Notes: a model not told the origin generated them from the letters alone. Positions 1 to 5,286 are shown, counted from the first letter of the stretch. The stretch: 5,405 nucleotides of DNA from Deltaproteobacteria bacterium (GCA_016926135.1 JAFGPH010000140.1:1-5405), one strand, 5' to 3'. Numbers and translations: made by a program.

Positions 1-647
1 AGGAGCATGAAGACCACCGCCTGGATGAAACTGACCAGGATTCCCAGGAACAGGATGGGAAGAGGGGCCAGATAGAGCCCTGCAAGGGCGAAAAGGATCC
101 CCAGGATCTTTTCTTTTCCAAAAATATTCCCAAAGAGTCGTACGGTCAGGGACATGACCCTCGCCAGGTGCCCGATGCCCTCGATAACGAACATGAGGGG
201 CGCGAGGGCCCAGACGGGTCCCAGGAAGTGCTTGACGTATTTCACGCCGTGGAACTTGATCCCGATCACATGGGTCAGGACGAAGGTGCACACCGCCATG
301 GAAAGGGTGGTGTTCAGGTTCGCCGTGGGAGAGAAGAATCCCGGGATGAGCCCGATCAGGTTACAGACAAAAATATAGAGGAATATCGTTGCGATAAAGG
401 GAAAGAAGGCCCTCCCCTCCTCTCCCGTGATCTCGACCATGAAGTTCTCAAGGCCCTGCACGACGATCTCCAACAGGTTCTGGCCCTTTCTGGGGACCAT
501 TTGGATGCCCTTTGCCATCAGCGAGGTCCCCACGATCAGGATGATCATCACCAGCCAGGAATGGATGACGTGGGAATACTCATGGGCAAAATCCCCGAGC
601 CCCATGGCGCTCAGGATCTCAACCAGAAAATAGTAATGGTGCTCCAT
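1..647 (-). CDS. atpB: F0 ATP synthase subunit a, 3' end cut by window edge
   Basis: This is subunit a of F1F0-ATP synthase, the membrane stator that carries the proton (or sodium) half-channels against the c-ring. 215 codons are visible. The protein starts MEHHYYFLVEIL and is mostly hydrophobic, with helices near residues 28-46, 80-101, 114-130, 145-160 and 183-215. The family signature SLTVRLFGN (166-174) holds the essential arginine, R170 (E. coli aR210). E179 sits nine residues later, like E. coli E219, and FIQAVVFML (207-215) is the conserved last-helix segment with Q209. By family length only some 15-20 C-terminal residues are missing. The ATG at 647 lies 2 bases after the atpI stop, and its GAGGGGG ribosome binding site (658-664) lies inside atpI, so the two are probably translationally coupled. 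The coupling ion cannot be read from this subunit. atpE would be expected next, beyond the edge. Confidence 0.97.
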   Translation of the reverse strand, partial: MEHHYYFLVEILSAMGLGDFAHEYSHVIHSWLVMIILIVGTSLMAKGIQMVPRKGQNLLEIVVQGLENFMVEITGEEGRAFFPFIATIFLYIFVCNLIGLIPGFFSPTANLNTTLSMAVCTFVLTHVIGIKFHGVKYVKHFLGPVWALAPLMFVIEGIGHLARVMSLTVRLFGNIFGKEKILGILFALAGLYLAPLPILFLGILVSFIQAVVFML

Positions 648-649
648 GC

Positions 650-1039
650 TCAGATCGCCCCCTCATTCGATGTTCTGAAGGCCCTGTGAATCCCCACGAT
701 GACAATGCTGAAAACGATGGTGGAAAGCCCGACCGCCAGTCCGACCGGGTTGACCAGGCCTTTCGTGACCAGCAGGTAGAGGATCGTGCCCAGGCCGAGA
801 AGCCTCAGGTAATACTTGGTGATGATTGAAGCCTTTCCCTTTTTCATGTTTCCGTCCAGGGAGAACGCCCGTGTGATCGTGTGCTGAAGCAGGCCGAAGT
901 TGGCGATGATGATCAACCCTCCCAGGAGGACTCCCAGGGTCACGGACCCGCTCATGAAAACACAACTCGCCACGGAAAGAATACCCAGGATGATCCAGTT
1001 CAGGGCCTTCAATTCCCTGTAGAGTGTCTTCCAGTCCAT
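650..1039 (-). CDS. atpI: ATP synthase subunit I (AtpI-type F0 accessory protein)
   Basis: A 129-residue membrane protein matching the ATP synthase I-chain family in size, topology and position. Four hydrophobic segments are visible, near residues 13-30, 34-52, 76-93 and 97-117. A basic loop (MKKGKAS, 65-71) lies between the second and third, and the tail is short and polar. Family knowledge: AtpI helps c-ring assembly, and with AtpZ has been proposed to form a Mg2+/Ca2+ channel serving the synthase. The sequence gives no catalytic motif, so the call rests on topology plus its place between atpZ and atpB. The ATG at 1039 has AGGGAG at 1044-1049. It starts 16 bases after the atpZ stop and ends 2 bases before atpB, so all three are surely one transcript. 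Sequence conservation in this family is low, so a direct match could be weak. Confidence 0.85.
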   Translation of the reverse strand: MDWKTLYRELKALNWIILGILSVASCVFMSGSVTLGVLLGGLIIIANFGLLQHTITRAFSLDGNMKKGKASIITKYYLRLLGLGTILYLLVTKGLVNPVGLAVGLSTIVFSIVIVGIHRAFRTSNEGAI

Positions 1040-1055
1040 GCCTCTCCCTGAGGGC

Positions 1056-1274
1056 TTATTGTTCCTTGGTTTTCTTATATATTAGGTAGAGATTTCTGAA
1101 CGCCGCAGCAATGCCGAACCCCAGAAAAACGAGCAGCAGCCAGGGCTGGGTCTCGAATTTCTTGTCCAGATAGTAACCGATCAGGGCACCGATCCCGATC
1201 GAAAAGCCCATGGATAGACCCACGGTGCTTAGATACCCGAGGGTCCTAAAAAGCTTCCTTGTTTCCTTATCCAT
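1056..1274 (-). CDS. atpZ: AtpZ/AtpQ-type small F0 accessory protein
   Basis: A 72-residue protein with two membrane helices (about 12-35 and 43-61) and charged ends (MDKETRK; YKKTKEQ). The glycine-rich first helix running into YYLDKKF (34-40) and the RNLYLIYKK segment after the second helix are typical of the AtpZ/'ATPase gene 1' family. AtpZ is usually encoded first in F0 operons and is proposed to pair with AtpI in metal-ion uptake and synthase assembly. I chose the ATG at 1274. The frame stays open to a TTG at 1283, which would add three residues (M-P-S). Neither start has a strong ribosome binding site; GGA at 1285-1287 is 10 bases from the ATG. The gene follows hemL after a 194-base spacer and probably starts the atp transcript or is read through from hemL. 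Confidence 0.85.
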   Translation of the reverse strand: MDKETRKLFRTLGYLSTVGLSMGFSIGIGALIGYYLDKKFETQPWLLLVFLGFGIAAAFRNLYLIYKKTKEQ

Positions 1275-1328
1275 GGAAGGCAAATCCAGCGGCCCTGCTC
1301 GCTGGTTCGGTGAGCGGCATGAACGTTG

Positions 1329-1358
1329 TCTCTACCACAGCGTTTCAGGGCAAGTCAA
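1329..1358 (-). promoter_or_regulatory. Candidate sigma-70-type promoter for atpZ-atpI-atpB
   Basis: On the minus strand TTGACT (1353-1358) is followed after 18 bases by TAGAGA (1329-1334). The -35 box is 5/6 to consensus, but the -10 box is only about 3/6. The position, about 55 bases before the atpZ start in the widest spacer of this gene set, makes it plausible. The weak -10 keeps confidence low, and the atp genes could instead be read through from hemL, since no terminator is evident between them. Confidence 0.25.
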
Positions 1359-1426
1359 CAGGTTTTTGCCCGGCCAGGCAGCTACAGTTCCCCGCAGGCA
1401 GGCCTCCGAGGTCCTGTCTCATCCAA

Positions 1427-1461
1427 TACGGCTTTCAGCTTTGAGCCTTCAGCTTTCAGCC
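1427..1461 (-). repeat. Degenerate heptamer array after hemL (5 units)
   Basis: Read on the minus strand, five consecutive 7-base units fit RGCTGAA: GGCTGAA, then AGCTGAA, GGCTCAA, AGCTGAA and a weaker AGCCGTA. The array begins 8 bases after the hemL stop codon and lies wholly in the hemL-atpZ spacer. No open frame uses it convincingly. Its TGAA core in the last four positions is the same as in the array after ahbB (2812-2874). Confidence 0.75.
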
Positions 1462-1468
1462 GGTGGCC

Positions 1469-2752
1469 TTACAACTCGGCGAAACTCCTTTTCGCACAGG
1501 CTATGGTTTTCTCTATGCTCTCTTCGTCATGGGCCGCGCTGAGAAACCACGCCTCGAAGGCCGACGGCGCCAGGTAGATGCCCTGCTTGAGCATACTCGT
1601 GTAGAAGCGTTTGAATTTCCCGGCGTCGGACGCCTTCGCCGTGCTGAAATCCGTGACAGGTTTCCCCGTGAAGAAGAGGGTGCCCATGGAGCCGATCCGA
1701 TTCACCACGACCTCCAAGCCCGCCGAATTCGCTGCCTTCTCCAGTCCCGCAAAGAGATGCTTTCCCTTTTCCTCCAGCATTCGATACACATCGGATCCTT
1801 GGAGAACCTTCAGAACGGCCAGCCCGGCGGCCATGGCCAGGGGATTCCCCGAAAGGGTGCCGGCCTGATAAATACTGCCCTCAGGGGCCATGCGTTCCAT
1901 GATTTCCCTTTTGCCTCCGTAGGCGCCCACGGGGAGCCCCCCGCCGATGATCTTGCCCAGGCACGTGAGATCGGGGACGATGCCGTACAGTTCCTGGGCC
2001 CCTCCCGGGCCGACCCTGAAACCGGTGATTACCTCGTCAAAGATAAGGAGCGACGCGTTCTTCAGGGTGATTTCCCTCAGCCCCTGCAGGAAGCCCTCTA
2101 TGGGCGCCACCACACCCATGTTTCCGGCAACGGGTTCCACGATGACGGCCGCGATCTCCCGCCCGTACGCCTCGAAAGCGCCGTCGACCGCTTCCAGATC
2201 GTTAAAGGGGAGGGAGAGGGTATGGCTTGCAAGGCAGGCAGGCACGCCCGGACAGCCCGGGATTCCCAGGGTTGCCACACCGGAGCCTGCCGATACCAGG
2301 AGGCTGTCTCCGTGTCCGTGATAGCACCCCTCGAACTTGACGATCTTGTCCCTTCCCGTAAAACCCCGTGCCAGGCGGATGGCGCTCATGGTCGCCTCGG
2401 TGCCCGAATTCACCATCCTCACCATCTCCATGGAAGGCACCATGCCAACGATCGTCTCGGCCATTTCCACCTCCAGCCGGGTGGGAGCACCGTAGCTTGT
2501 GCCTCCAGAAACCCTCTCTCTCAAAGCCTCCTCGACTGCCGGGTGGGCGTGCCCCAGGATCATGGGGCCCCAGGAGCACACATAGTCCACGTAACTCTGG
2601 CCATCCACGTCCCAGAGGGTACACCCTTGTGCCCGGGCGATGAAAGGTGGGTCCATCCCGACGGCCTTTCCGGCCCTCACCGGGCTGTTCACGCCCCCGG
2701 GAATCACCTTTCGTGCCCTTTTAAACAGCGCCTTTGACCGGTCCATTCCCAT
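1469..2752 (-). CDS. hemL: Glutamate-1-semialdehyde 2,1-aminomutase
   Basis: A PLP-dependent class III aminotransferase-fold enzyme that isomerises glutamate-1-semialdehyde to 5-aminolevulinate, the last step of the C5 route into all tetrapyrroles (cytosol). In 427-residue numbering: [11 protein letters not shown] near the N-terminus (17-27), the cofactor-phosphate motif NSGTEAT (115-121), YHGHGDS (144-150), FDEVITGFR with the PLP-nitrogen aspartate D239, and [15 protein letters not shown] with the Schiff-base lysine K267. Length is normal and no key residue is missing. I chose the ATG at 2752 because GAGGA lies about 10 bases upstream. The frame is open to an ATG at 2773 (7 more residues, no ribosome binding site), and family alignment would also accept the ATG at 2746. 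Downstream of ahbB on the same strand, the two probably form a heme-synthesis pair feeding one pathway. Confidence 0.97.
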   Translation of the reverse strand: MGMDRSKALFKRARKVIPGGVNSPVRAGKAVGMDPPFIARAQGCTLWDVDGQSYVDYVCSWGPMILGHAHPAVEEALRERVSGGTSYGAPTRLEVEMAETIVGMVPSMEMVRMVNSGTEATMSAIRLARGFTGRDKIVKFEGCYHGHGDSLLVSAGSGVATLGIPGCPGVPACLASHTLSLPFNDLEAVDGAFEAYGREIAAVIVEPVAGNMGVVAPIEGFLQGLREITLKNASLLIFDEVITGFRVGPGGAQELYGIVPDLTCLGKIIGGGLPVGAYGGKREIMERMAPEGSIYQAGTLSGNPLAMAAGLAVLKVLQGSDVYRMLEEKGKHLFAGLEKAANSAGLEVVVNRIGSMGTLFFTGKPVTDFSTAKASDAGKFKRFYTSMLKQGIYLAPSAFEAWFLSAAHDEESIEKTIACAKRSFAEL

Positions 2753-2811
2753 GGCTCGTCGTTCCTCATTCATTGGTCGTTTCGTGGGTGCCGGGTGTCA
2801 GGTACGGGGAT

Positions 2812-2874
2812 CCCTGAACCCTGAACCCTGAACCTTGTACCGTGAACCCTCATTCATCATCCGTCACTCGTCAA
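2812..2874 (+). repeat. Degenerate heptamer array at the 3' end of ahbB (9 units)
   Basis: Nine consecutive 7-base units in strict phase. The first three are identical CCCTGAA (2812-2832). They are followed by CCTTGTA, CCGTGAA (to 2846), then more diverged CCCTCAT, TCATCAT, CCGTCAC and TCGTCAA. T is fixed at position 4, G or C fills position 5, and A is at position 6 in all but one unit. The array fills much of the 104-base ahbB-hemL spacer and runs across the ahbB stop codon (2857-2859). The last five ahbB codons therefore lie inside it. The first five units are clear; the last four are less certain as members. Confidence 0.8.
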
Positions 2875-3339
2875 TCCAAAATACTCCATGCTGGTCTTCT
2901 TGAATTCCTTCTCACTGAAGAGCAGCACATACCTGTCAATGCCTGAGCTGCGGGACATGCGTTTCGCGGTCCCCCTGCACTGCCCCCGGTCATCCCCATG
3001 GATCATGGTGTAGAGGTTGTACGGCCACCCTTTCCAGGGTGCCCTCTGGTAGCAGTGGGTGACCTCCCTGAAGCCTGCCATGAGCTGTCCCACTTCCTCG
3101 ATCCGTTCTTCAGGCACCATCCAGCCTACCATGGCGTTGGAGCTGAAGCCTGCCTCCTGGTGCCTCAGGGTGGCCCCGAACCTCCGGATGATCCCTTTCT
3201 TCTTCAGGGAGGCCACCCTGGCCAGAAATTCCTTCTCACTCACGCCGATCCTCTCGGCCAGCAGTGCAAAGGGTTTGGGATCCAGGGGCAGGTCTCCCTG
3301 GATCAGGGCAATCACCTTTTTGTCCGTTTCATCGATCAT
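2857..3339 (-). CDS. ahbB: Siroheme decarboxylase beta subunit (AsnC/Lrp-like fold)
   Basis: A 160-residue protein with an N-terminal winged-helix half (about 1-57, ending IIRRFGATLRHQ) and a C-terminal Lrp/AsnC-type ligand domain. In this family these folds act as an enzyme rather than a regulator: AhbA and AhbB together remove two acetate carboxyls from siroheme, giving 12,18-didecarboxysiroheme on the way to heme in sulfate reducers and some archaea. GATLRHQEAGFSSNAMVGW (55-73), HCYQR (95-99) and PYNLYTMIHG (106-115) resemble AhbB more than AhbA as I recall them. H95 and R99 sit where substrate-binding residues are expected. The ATG at 3339 is the first start after an in-frame TGA. No strong ribosome binding site precedes it. 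The gene ends in tandem TGA codons within a heptamer array. ahbA is not adjacent: the next gene upstream diverges. A related NirD/L-type heme d1 protein or plain AsnC regulator is less likely. Confidence 0.88.
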   Translation of the reverse strand: MIDETDKKVIALIQGDLPLDPKPFALLAERIGVSEKEFLARVASLKKKGIIRRFGATLRHQEAGFSSNAMVGWMVPEERIEEVGQLMAGFREVTHCYQRAPWKGWPYNLYTMIHGDDRGQCRGTAKRMSRSSGIDRYVLLFSEKEFKKTSMEYFGLTSDG

Positions 3340-3388
3340 GCTGATTGGTGATCACGACGCATTCCTGCTGCTTGACATGGATGAATCG

Positions 3389-3417
3389 GGAATATAGGAC
3401 TCCTTTTCCGGTGTCAA
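3389..3417 (-). promoter_or_regulatory. Candidate promoter for ahbB-hemL
   Basis: On the minus strand a perfect TTGACA (3412-3417) is followed after 17 bases by TATTCC (3389-3394). The alternative -10, TATATT (3391-3396), fits the consensus better but has only a 15-base spacer. Transcription would start near 3382 and leave a leader of about 40 bases before the ahbB ATG. The position in the divergent spacer is right for this operon. A second TTGACA lies on the opposite strand at 3372-3377, facing this one. Confidence 0.45.
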
Positions 3418-3439
3418 GGTGAAAGAAGATGAATGACGC

Positions 3440-3468
3440 TTGCAAATCCCCCGGAGATCCTATATGTA
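3440..3468 (+). promoter_or_regulatory. Weak candidate promoter for the DUF1992 gene
   Basis: On the plus strand TTGCAA (3440-3445) is followed by TATATG (3461-3466, 15-base spacer) or TATGTA (3463-3468, 17-base spacer). Both boxes match only partly. It would give a leader of about 120 bases containing the stem-loops at 3529-3588. The TTGACA at 3372-3377 with TATAGG at 3393-3398 (15-base spacer) is an alternative. Confidence 0.2.
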
Positions 3469-3528
3469 AGGTTCGACCGGGGCGCTCAGGGTGGCTCCGG
3501 TCTGCTTCCCATTCACACGCGCCGCCCC

Positions 3529-3588
3529 GGGGAAAGCGAACGTCTCTGCGTTTCCGCGCAGGGCTTCCCCCCAGGCGGGTGAGCCTGG
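3529..3588 (+). other. Structured leader with two predicted stem-loops
   Basis: Just upstream of the DUF1992 gene, GGGGAA plus GC (3529-3537, one bulged A) can pair with GCTTCCCC (3563-3570). These enclose an inner stem CTGCG/CGCAG (3546-3550 with 3557-3561). Directly after comes CCAGGC (3571-3576) pairing with GCCTGG (3583-3588) over a 6-base loop. No T-run follows, so this is not an intrinsic terminator. I do not recognise a riboswitch class. It may be a structured 5' leader or a piece of a dispersed palindromic repeat. Confidence 0.4.
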
Positions 3589-3597
3589 CGAAGGCGA

Positions 3598-3996
3598 GTG
3601 AATGTCAAGGAGCGCTGCGGGGTTTTGTTCGATTACCTGAAGATCGTGGAACAGCGGATCCTGGAGGCCGTGGAAAAGGGTGAATTCGACAACCTCCCCG
3701 GTCAAGGAAAACCACTCCGTCTGGAGGACGATCGCCATGTACCCGAGGACCTGCGCGTGGCCTACAAGATCCTGAAAAACGCCGACTGCCTGCCCCCCGA
3801 AATTCAGGAAAGGAGGGAAATCAGGCAGATGGAAGACATGCTGGCCGCCCTGCCCGACGAAAAGGAAAGATACGGGCTTATCAAGAGGATCAACTACAGG
3901 ATCATGAAGCTGAACATGCTGGGAAAGAAGTCTCCTCTCCTGGAGGAGAAGCAGGTCTACTACCGGAAGGTGTTGGATCAATCAGGCCGAAAGTGA
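3598..3996 (+). CDS. DUF1992 / DnaJ-homologue (DJC28-like) family protein
   Basis: A soluble, charged, mostly helical protein of 132 residues with the family hallmarks EKGEFDNLPGQGKPL (26-40) and AYKILKNADCLPPEIQ (55-70). It carries no J-domain HPD motif despite the family name, no signal peptide and no membrane segment. The molecular role of this family is not established, and I assign none. The start is uncertain. The GTG at 3598 follows a purine stretch (GCGAAGGCGA). An in-frame TTG at 3625 has a better AAGGAG (3607-3612), though 12 bases away, and would give M-FDYLKIVEQRI, closer to where related proteins begin. The last 30 or so residues are basic and helical. livM starts 39 bases downstream on the same strand, so the two may be co-transcribed, but a functional link is not implied. 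Confidence 0.85.
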   Translation: MNVKERCGVLFDYLKIVEQRILEAVEKGEFDNLPGQGKPLRLEDDRHVPEDLRVAYKILKNADCLPPEIQERREIRQMEDMLAALPDEKERYGLIKRINYRIMKLNMLGKKSPLLEEKQVYYRKVLDQSGRK

Positions 3997-4000
3997 GTGG

Positions 4001-4018
4001 GCCGTCCCTTAGGACGGT
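4001..4018 (+). other. Hairpin between the DUF1992 gene and livM
   Basis: CCGTCC (4002-4007) pairs perfectly with GGACGG (4012-4017) over a CTTA loop, extended by a G-T pair at 4001/4018. It lies 4 bases after the DUF1992 stop and 2 bases before the livM ribosome binding site. There is no T-run after it, so it is not a standard terminator. It could shield mRNA ends or tune livM translation. Confidence 0.5.
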
Positions 4019-4020
4019 GA

Positions 4021-4027
4021 GAGGAGG
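4021..4027 (+). promoter_or_regulatory. Ribosome binding site of livM
   Basis: GAGGAGG, a near-perfect Shine-Dalgarno sequence, lies 8 bases before the ATG at 4036 and fixes that start over the later in-frame ATG two codons on. Confidence 0.85.
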
Positions 4028-4035
4028 ACCTGCGT

Positions 4036-5085
4036 ATGGATATGAAGAGGGACTACTACGAGGACGTGCAGTTCTTCACCTCGGGCGTGGTCTTTTTCTG
4101 GTTCGCCGTGTTGATCGTATTCCTGGCGCTCTTCCCTTTTCTCTTCAAGAACTACTACGTATACGTGGCCAACTACATGGCCATCAATATCCTCGTGGCC
4201 ATCGGCCTGAATCTTCTGGTGGGGTACACCGGCCAGATTTCCCTCGGGCACGCCGGTTTCTTCGCCATTGGGGCCTATGGGACCACCGTTCTCATGCTCA
4301 AGTGCCACTTCACCTTTCTCCTGGCCCTGCCGGCCGCGGCTCTGGGCGCCGCCCTCTTCGGTTTCCTTCTCGGCCTTCCAGCCCTTCGCCTGGAGGGCCC
4401 CTATCTCTCGATCGCCACCCTGGGCTTCGGCCTCACAGTCACCCGCGTGATCGGACGCATGGAGTTCTTCGGGGGCCGTCAGGGCCTGCACACCCCCGAG
4501 CTTACGATCGGCCCATGGCACGTGAATTCCGACAGGGACTTTTACTACCTCCTGGTCATGATCCTGCTCATCATGACCCTGGCCGCCAGGAATATCATCA
4601 AGACCAAGGTAGGCAGGGCCTTCATAGCGATCCGCGATGCGGACATCGCGGCGGAGACGATGGGGGTAAACATCACGTTTTACAAGACCCTGGCCTTTGC
4701 GGTGAGCGCCTTTTATACAGGCATGGCCGGCGGGCTTTACGCCTTTGTGCTGCGATTCATCGAACCCGAACTCTTCAGTCTCCTCATGTCGATCATGTTC
4801 CTGGCCATGGTGGTCGTCGGGGGGCTGGGATCCATCTTCGGCGCGATTGCCGGGGCCTGTCTGCTCTCCTGGCTCGACCTGGAACTGCGCAACATCCTCA
4901 GCATCCCCTACATCGGGGAATGGCTGGAGGCCTTGTCGAGGAGCTATTTTTCCATTACCGGCGTGTCGAACATCCAGTTTATCCTGTACGGTCTGATCAT
5001 GGTCCTGATCATGATCTTCGAACCGCTGGGGATTTACGGATTCTGGATTCGCACCAAGCTCTACTGGAGGACATGGCCGTTTTAG
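4036..5085 (+). CDS. livM: Branched-chain amino acid type ABC transporter permease LivM
   Basis: An inner-membrane permease of the LivM family, 349 residues, that would pair with LivH to form the channel of an importer for leucine, isoleucine, valine or a related small substrate. The family signature GYTGQISLGHAGFFAIGAYG (63-82) lies after two N-terminal hydrophobic segments (15-37 and 42-62). Further helices are near 94-115, 123-136, 169-184, 217-238, 248-279 and 314-334. The cytoplasmic loop VGRAFIAIRDADIAAETMGVN (192-212) is the EAA-type segment that contacts the ATPases LivG/LivF. The polar end (WIRTKLYWRTWPF) is short. Start and length are normal. The true substrate cannot be read from a permease; many LivHM systems in anaerobes carry other acids or amides. 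It precedes livH here, the reverse of the common H-then-M order. Confidence 0.95.
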   Translation: MDMKRDYYEDVQFFTSGVVFFWFAVLIVFLALFPFLFKNYYVYVANYMAINILVAIGLNLLVGYTGQISLGHAGFFAIGAYGTTVLMLKCHFTFLLALPAAALGAALFGFLLGLPALRLEGPYLSIATLGFGLTVTRVIGRMEFFGGRQGLHTPELTIGPWHVNSDRDFYYLLVMILLIMTLAARNIIKTKVGRAFIAIRDADIAAETMGVNITFYKTLAFAVSAFYTGMAGGLYAFVLRFIEPELFSLLMSIMFLAMVVVGGLGSIFGAIAGACLLSWLDLELRNILSIPYIGEWLEALSRSYFSITGVSNIQFILYGLIMVLIMIFEPLGIYGFWIRTKLYWRTWPF

Positions 5086-5136
5086 GGCATAAACGTACAT
5101 GATTACACTTGTGCTCACCTCCGCAGATGAAAATTC

Positions 5137-5179
5137 CCCTCTCCACCCAAATGGGGGGAGAGGGCAAGGGTGAGGGGGG
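5137..5179 (+). repeat. Palindromic element with overlapping G-quadruplex motif
   Basis: CCCTCTCCACCC (5137-5148) and GGGGGGAGAGGG (5153-5164) form a 12-position stem with a single A-G mismatch and an AAAT loop. The right arm continues into a run of four G-tracts separated by three-base linkers: G6-AGA-G3-CAA-G3-TGA-G6 (5153-5179), a perfect G-quadruplex pattern on the coding strand. The two folds share the right arm and cannot form together. No T-run follows, so it is not an intrinsic terminator. From memory, similar C/G-rich palindromes are dispersed between genes in many proteobacteria, so this may be one copy of such a family. Confidence 0.65.
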
Positions 5180-5198
5180 TCTCAAGGAGCATAAGGGC

Positions 5199-5275
5199 AA
5201 CTGCTTTGTGCCTTGCGCTCTGCGCTTAGTGCTCAATGCTAAATGATAAATGCTCGATGATAAATGATAAATGAC
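5199..5275 (+). repeat. Degenerate heptamer array before livH (11 units)
   Basis: Eleven consecutive 7-base units in unbroken phase. Position 5 is G in all eleven, position 4 is T in nine, position 6 is C or A, and position 7 is T in nine. Units drift along the array: TTGCGCT and CTGCGCT near the left (5213-5226), TAGTGCT and CAATGCT in the middle, AAATGAT and AAATGCT at the right, ending AAATGAC (5269-5275). The array stops exactly where the livH ribosome binding site AAAGGG (5276-5281) begins. Its A/T-rich right half probably leaves that site unstructured. Confidence 0.8.
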
Positions 5276-5286
5276 AAAGGGTTTGT

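Noticed and set aside
168..689. 173-codon open frame on the plus strand
   Set aside because: It is antisense to atpB, whose frame carries clear family motifs (SLTVRLFGN). The antisense product is H/D/Q-rich and low in hydrophobic order, as expected of a shadow.
1275..1426. Terminator or small RNA in the hemL-atpZ spacer
   Set aside because: Only short imperfect palindromes (for example TGCC/GGCA around 1367-1380) are present, and on the minus strand none is followed by T's.
1463..2737. 424-codon open frame on the plus strand
   Set aside because: It is exactly opposite hemL, and its length comes from the codon bias of hemL. The translation is rich in H, R, G and D with no recognisable domain.
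2812..2874. CRISPR array or telomere-like repeat
   Set aside because: Units are 7 bp with no spacers, degenerate and only nine long. There is no leader or cas gene nearby.
2857..3339. AsnC/Lrp transcription regulator controlling hemL
   Set aside because: The fold is shared, but the GATLRHQ, HCYQR and PYNLYTM segments and the hemL neighbour point to siroheme decarboxylase. A regulatory role is not supported by the sequence.
3460..3981. 173-codon minus-strand frame opposite the DUF1992 gene
   Set aside because: The plus-strand frame holds the conserved EFDNLPGQGKPL motif. The minus-strand frame has no ribosome binding site and no family features.
3993..5118. Two 369-codon frames overlapping livM, one on each strand
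   Set aside because: Both are composition-driven shadows of livM, which has a strong ribosome binding site, helices and the GQISLGHAGF signature.
5137..5179. Intrinsic terminator after livM
   Set aside because: The stem is strong but followed by CAAGGG and not a T-run, and livH continues in the same direction with a normal start.
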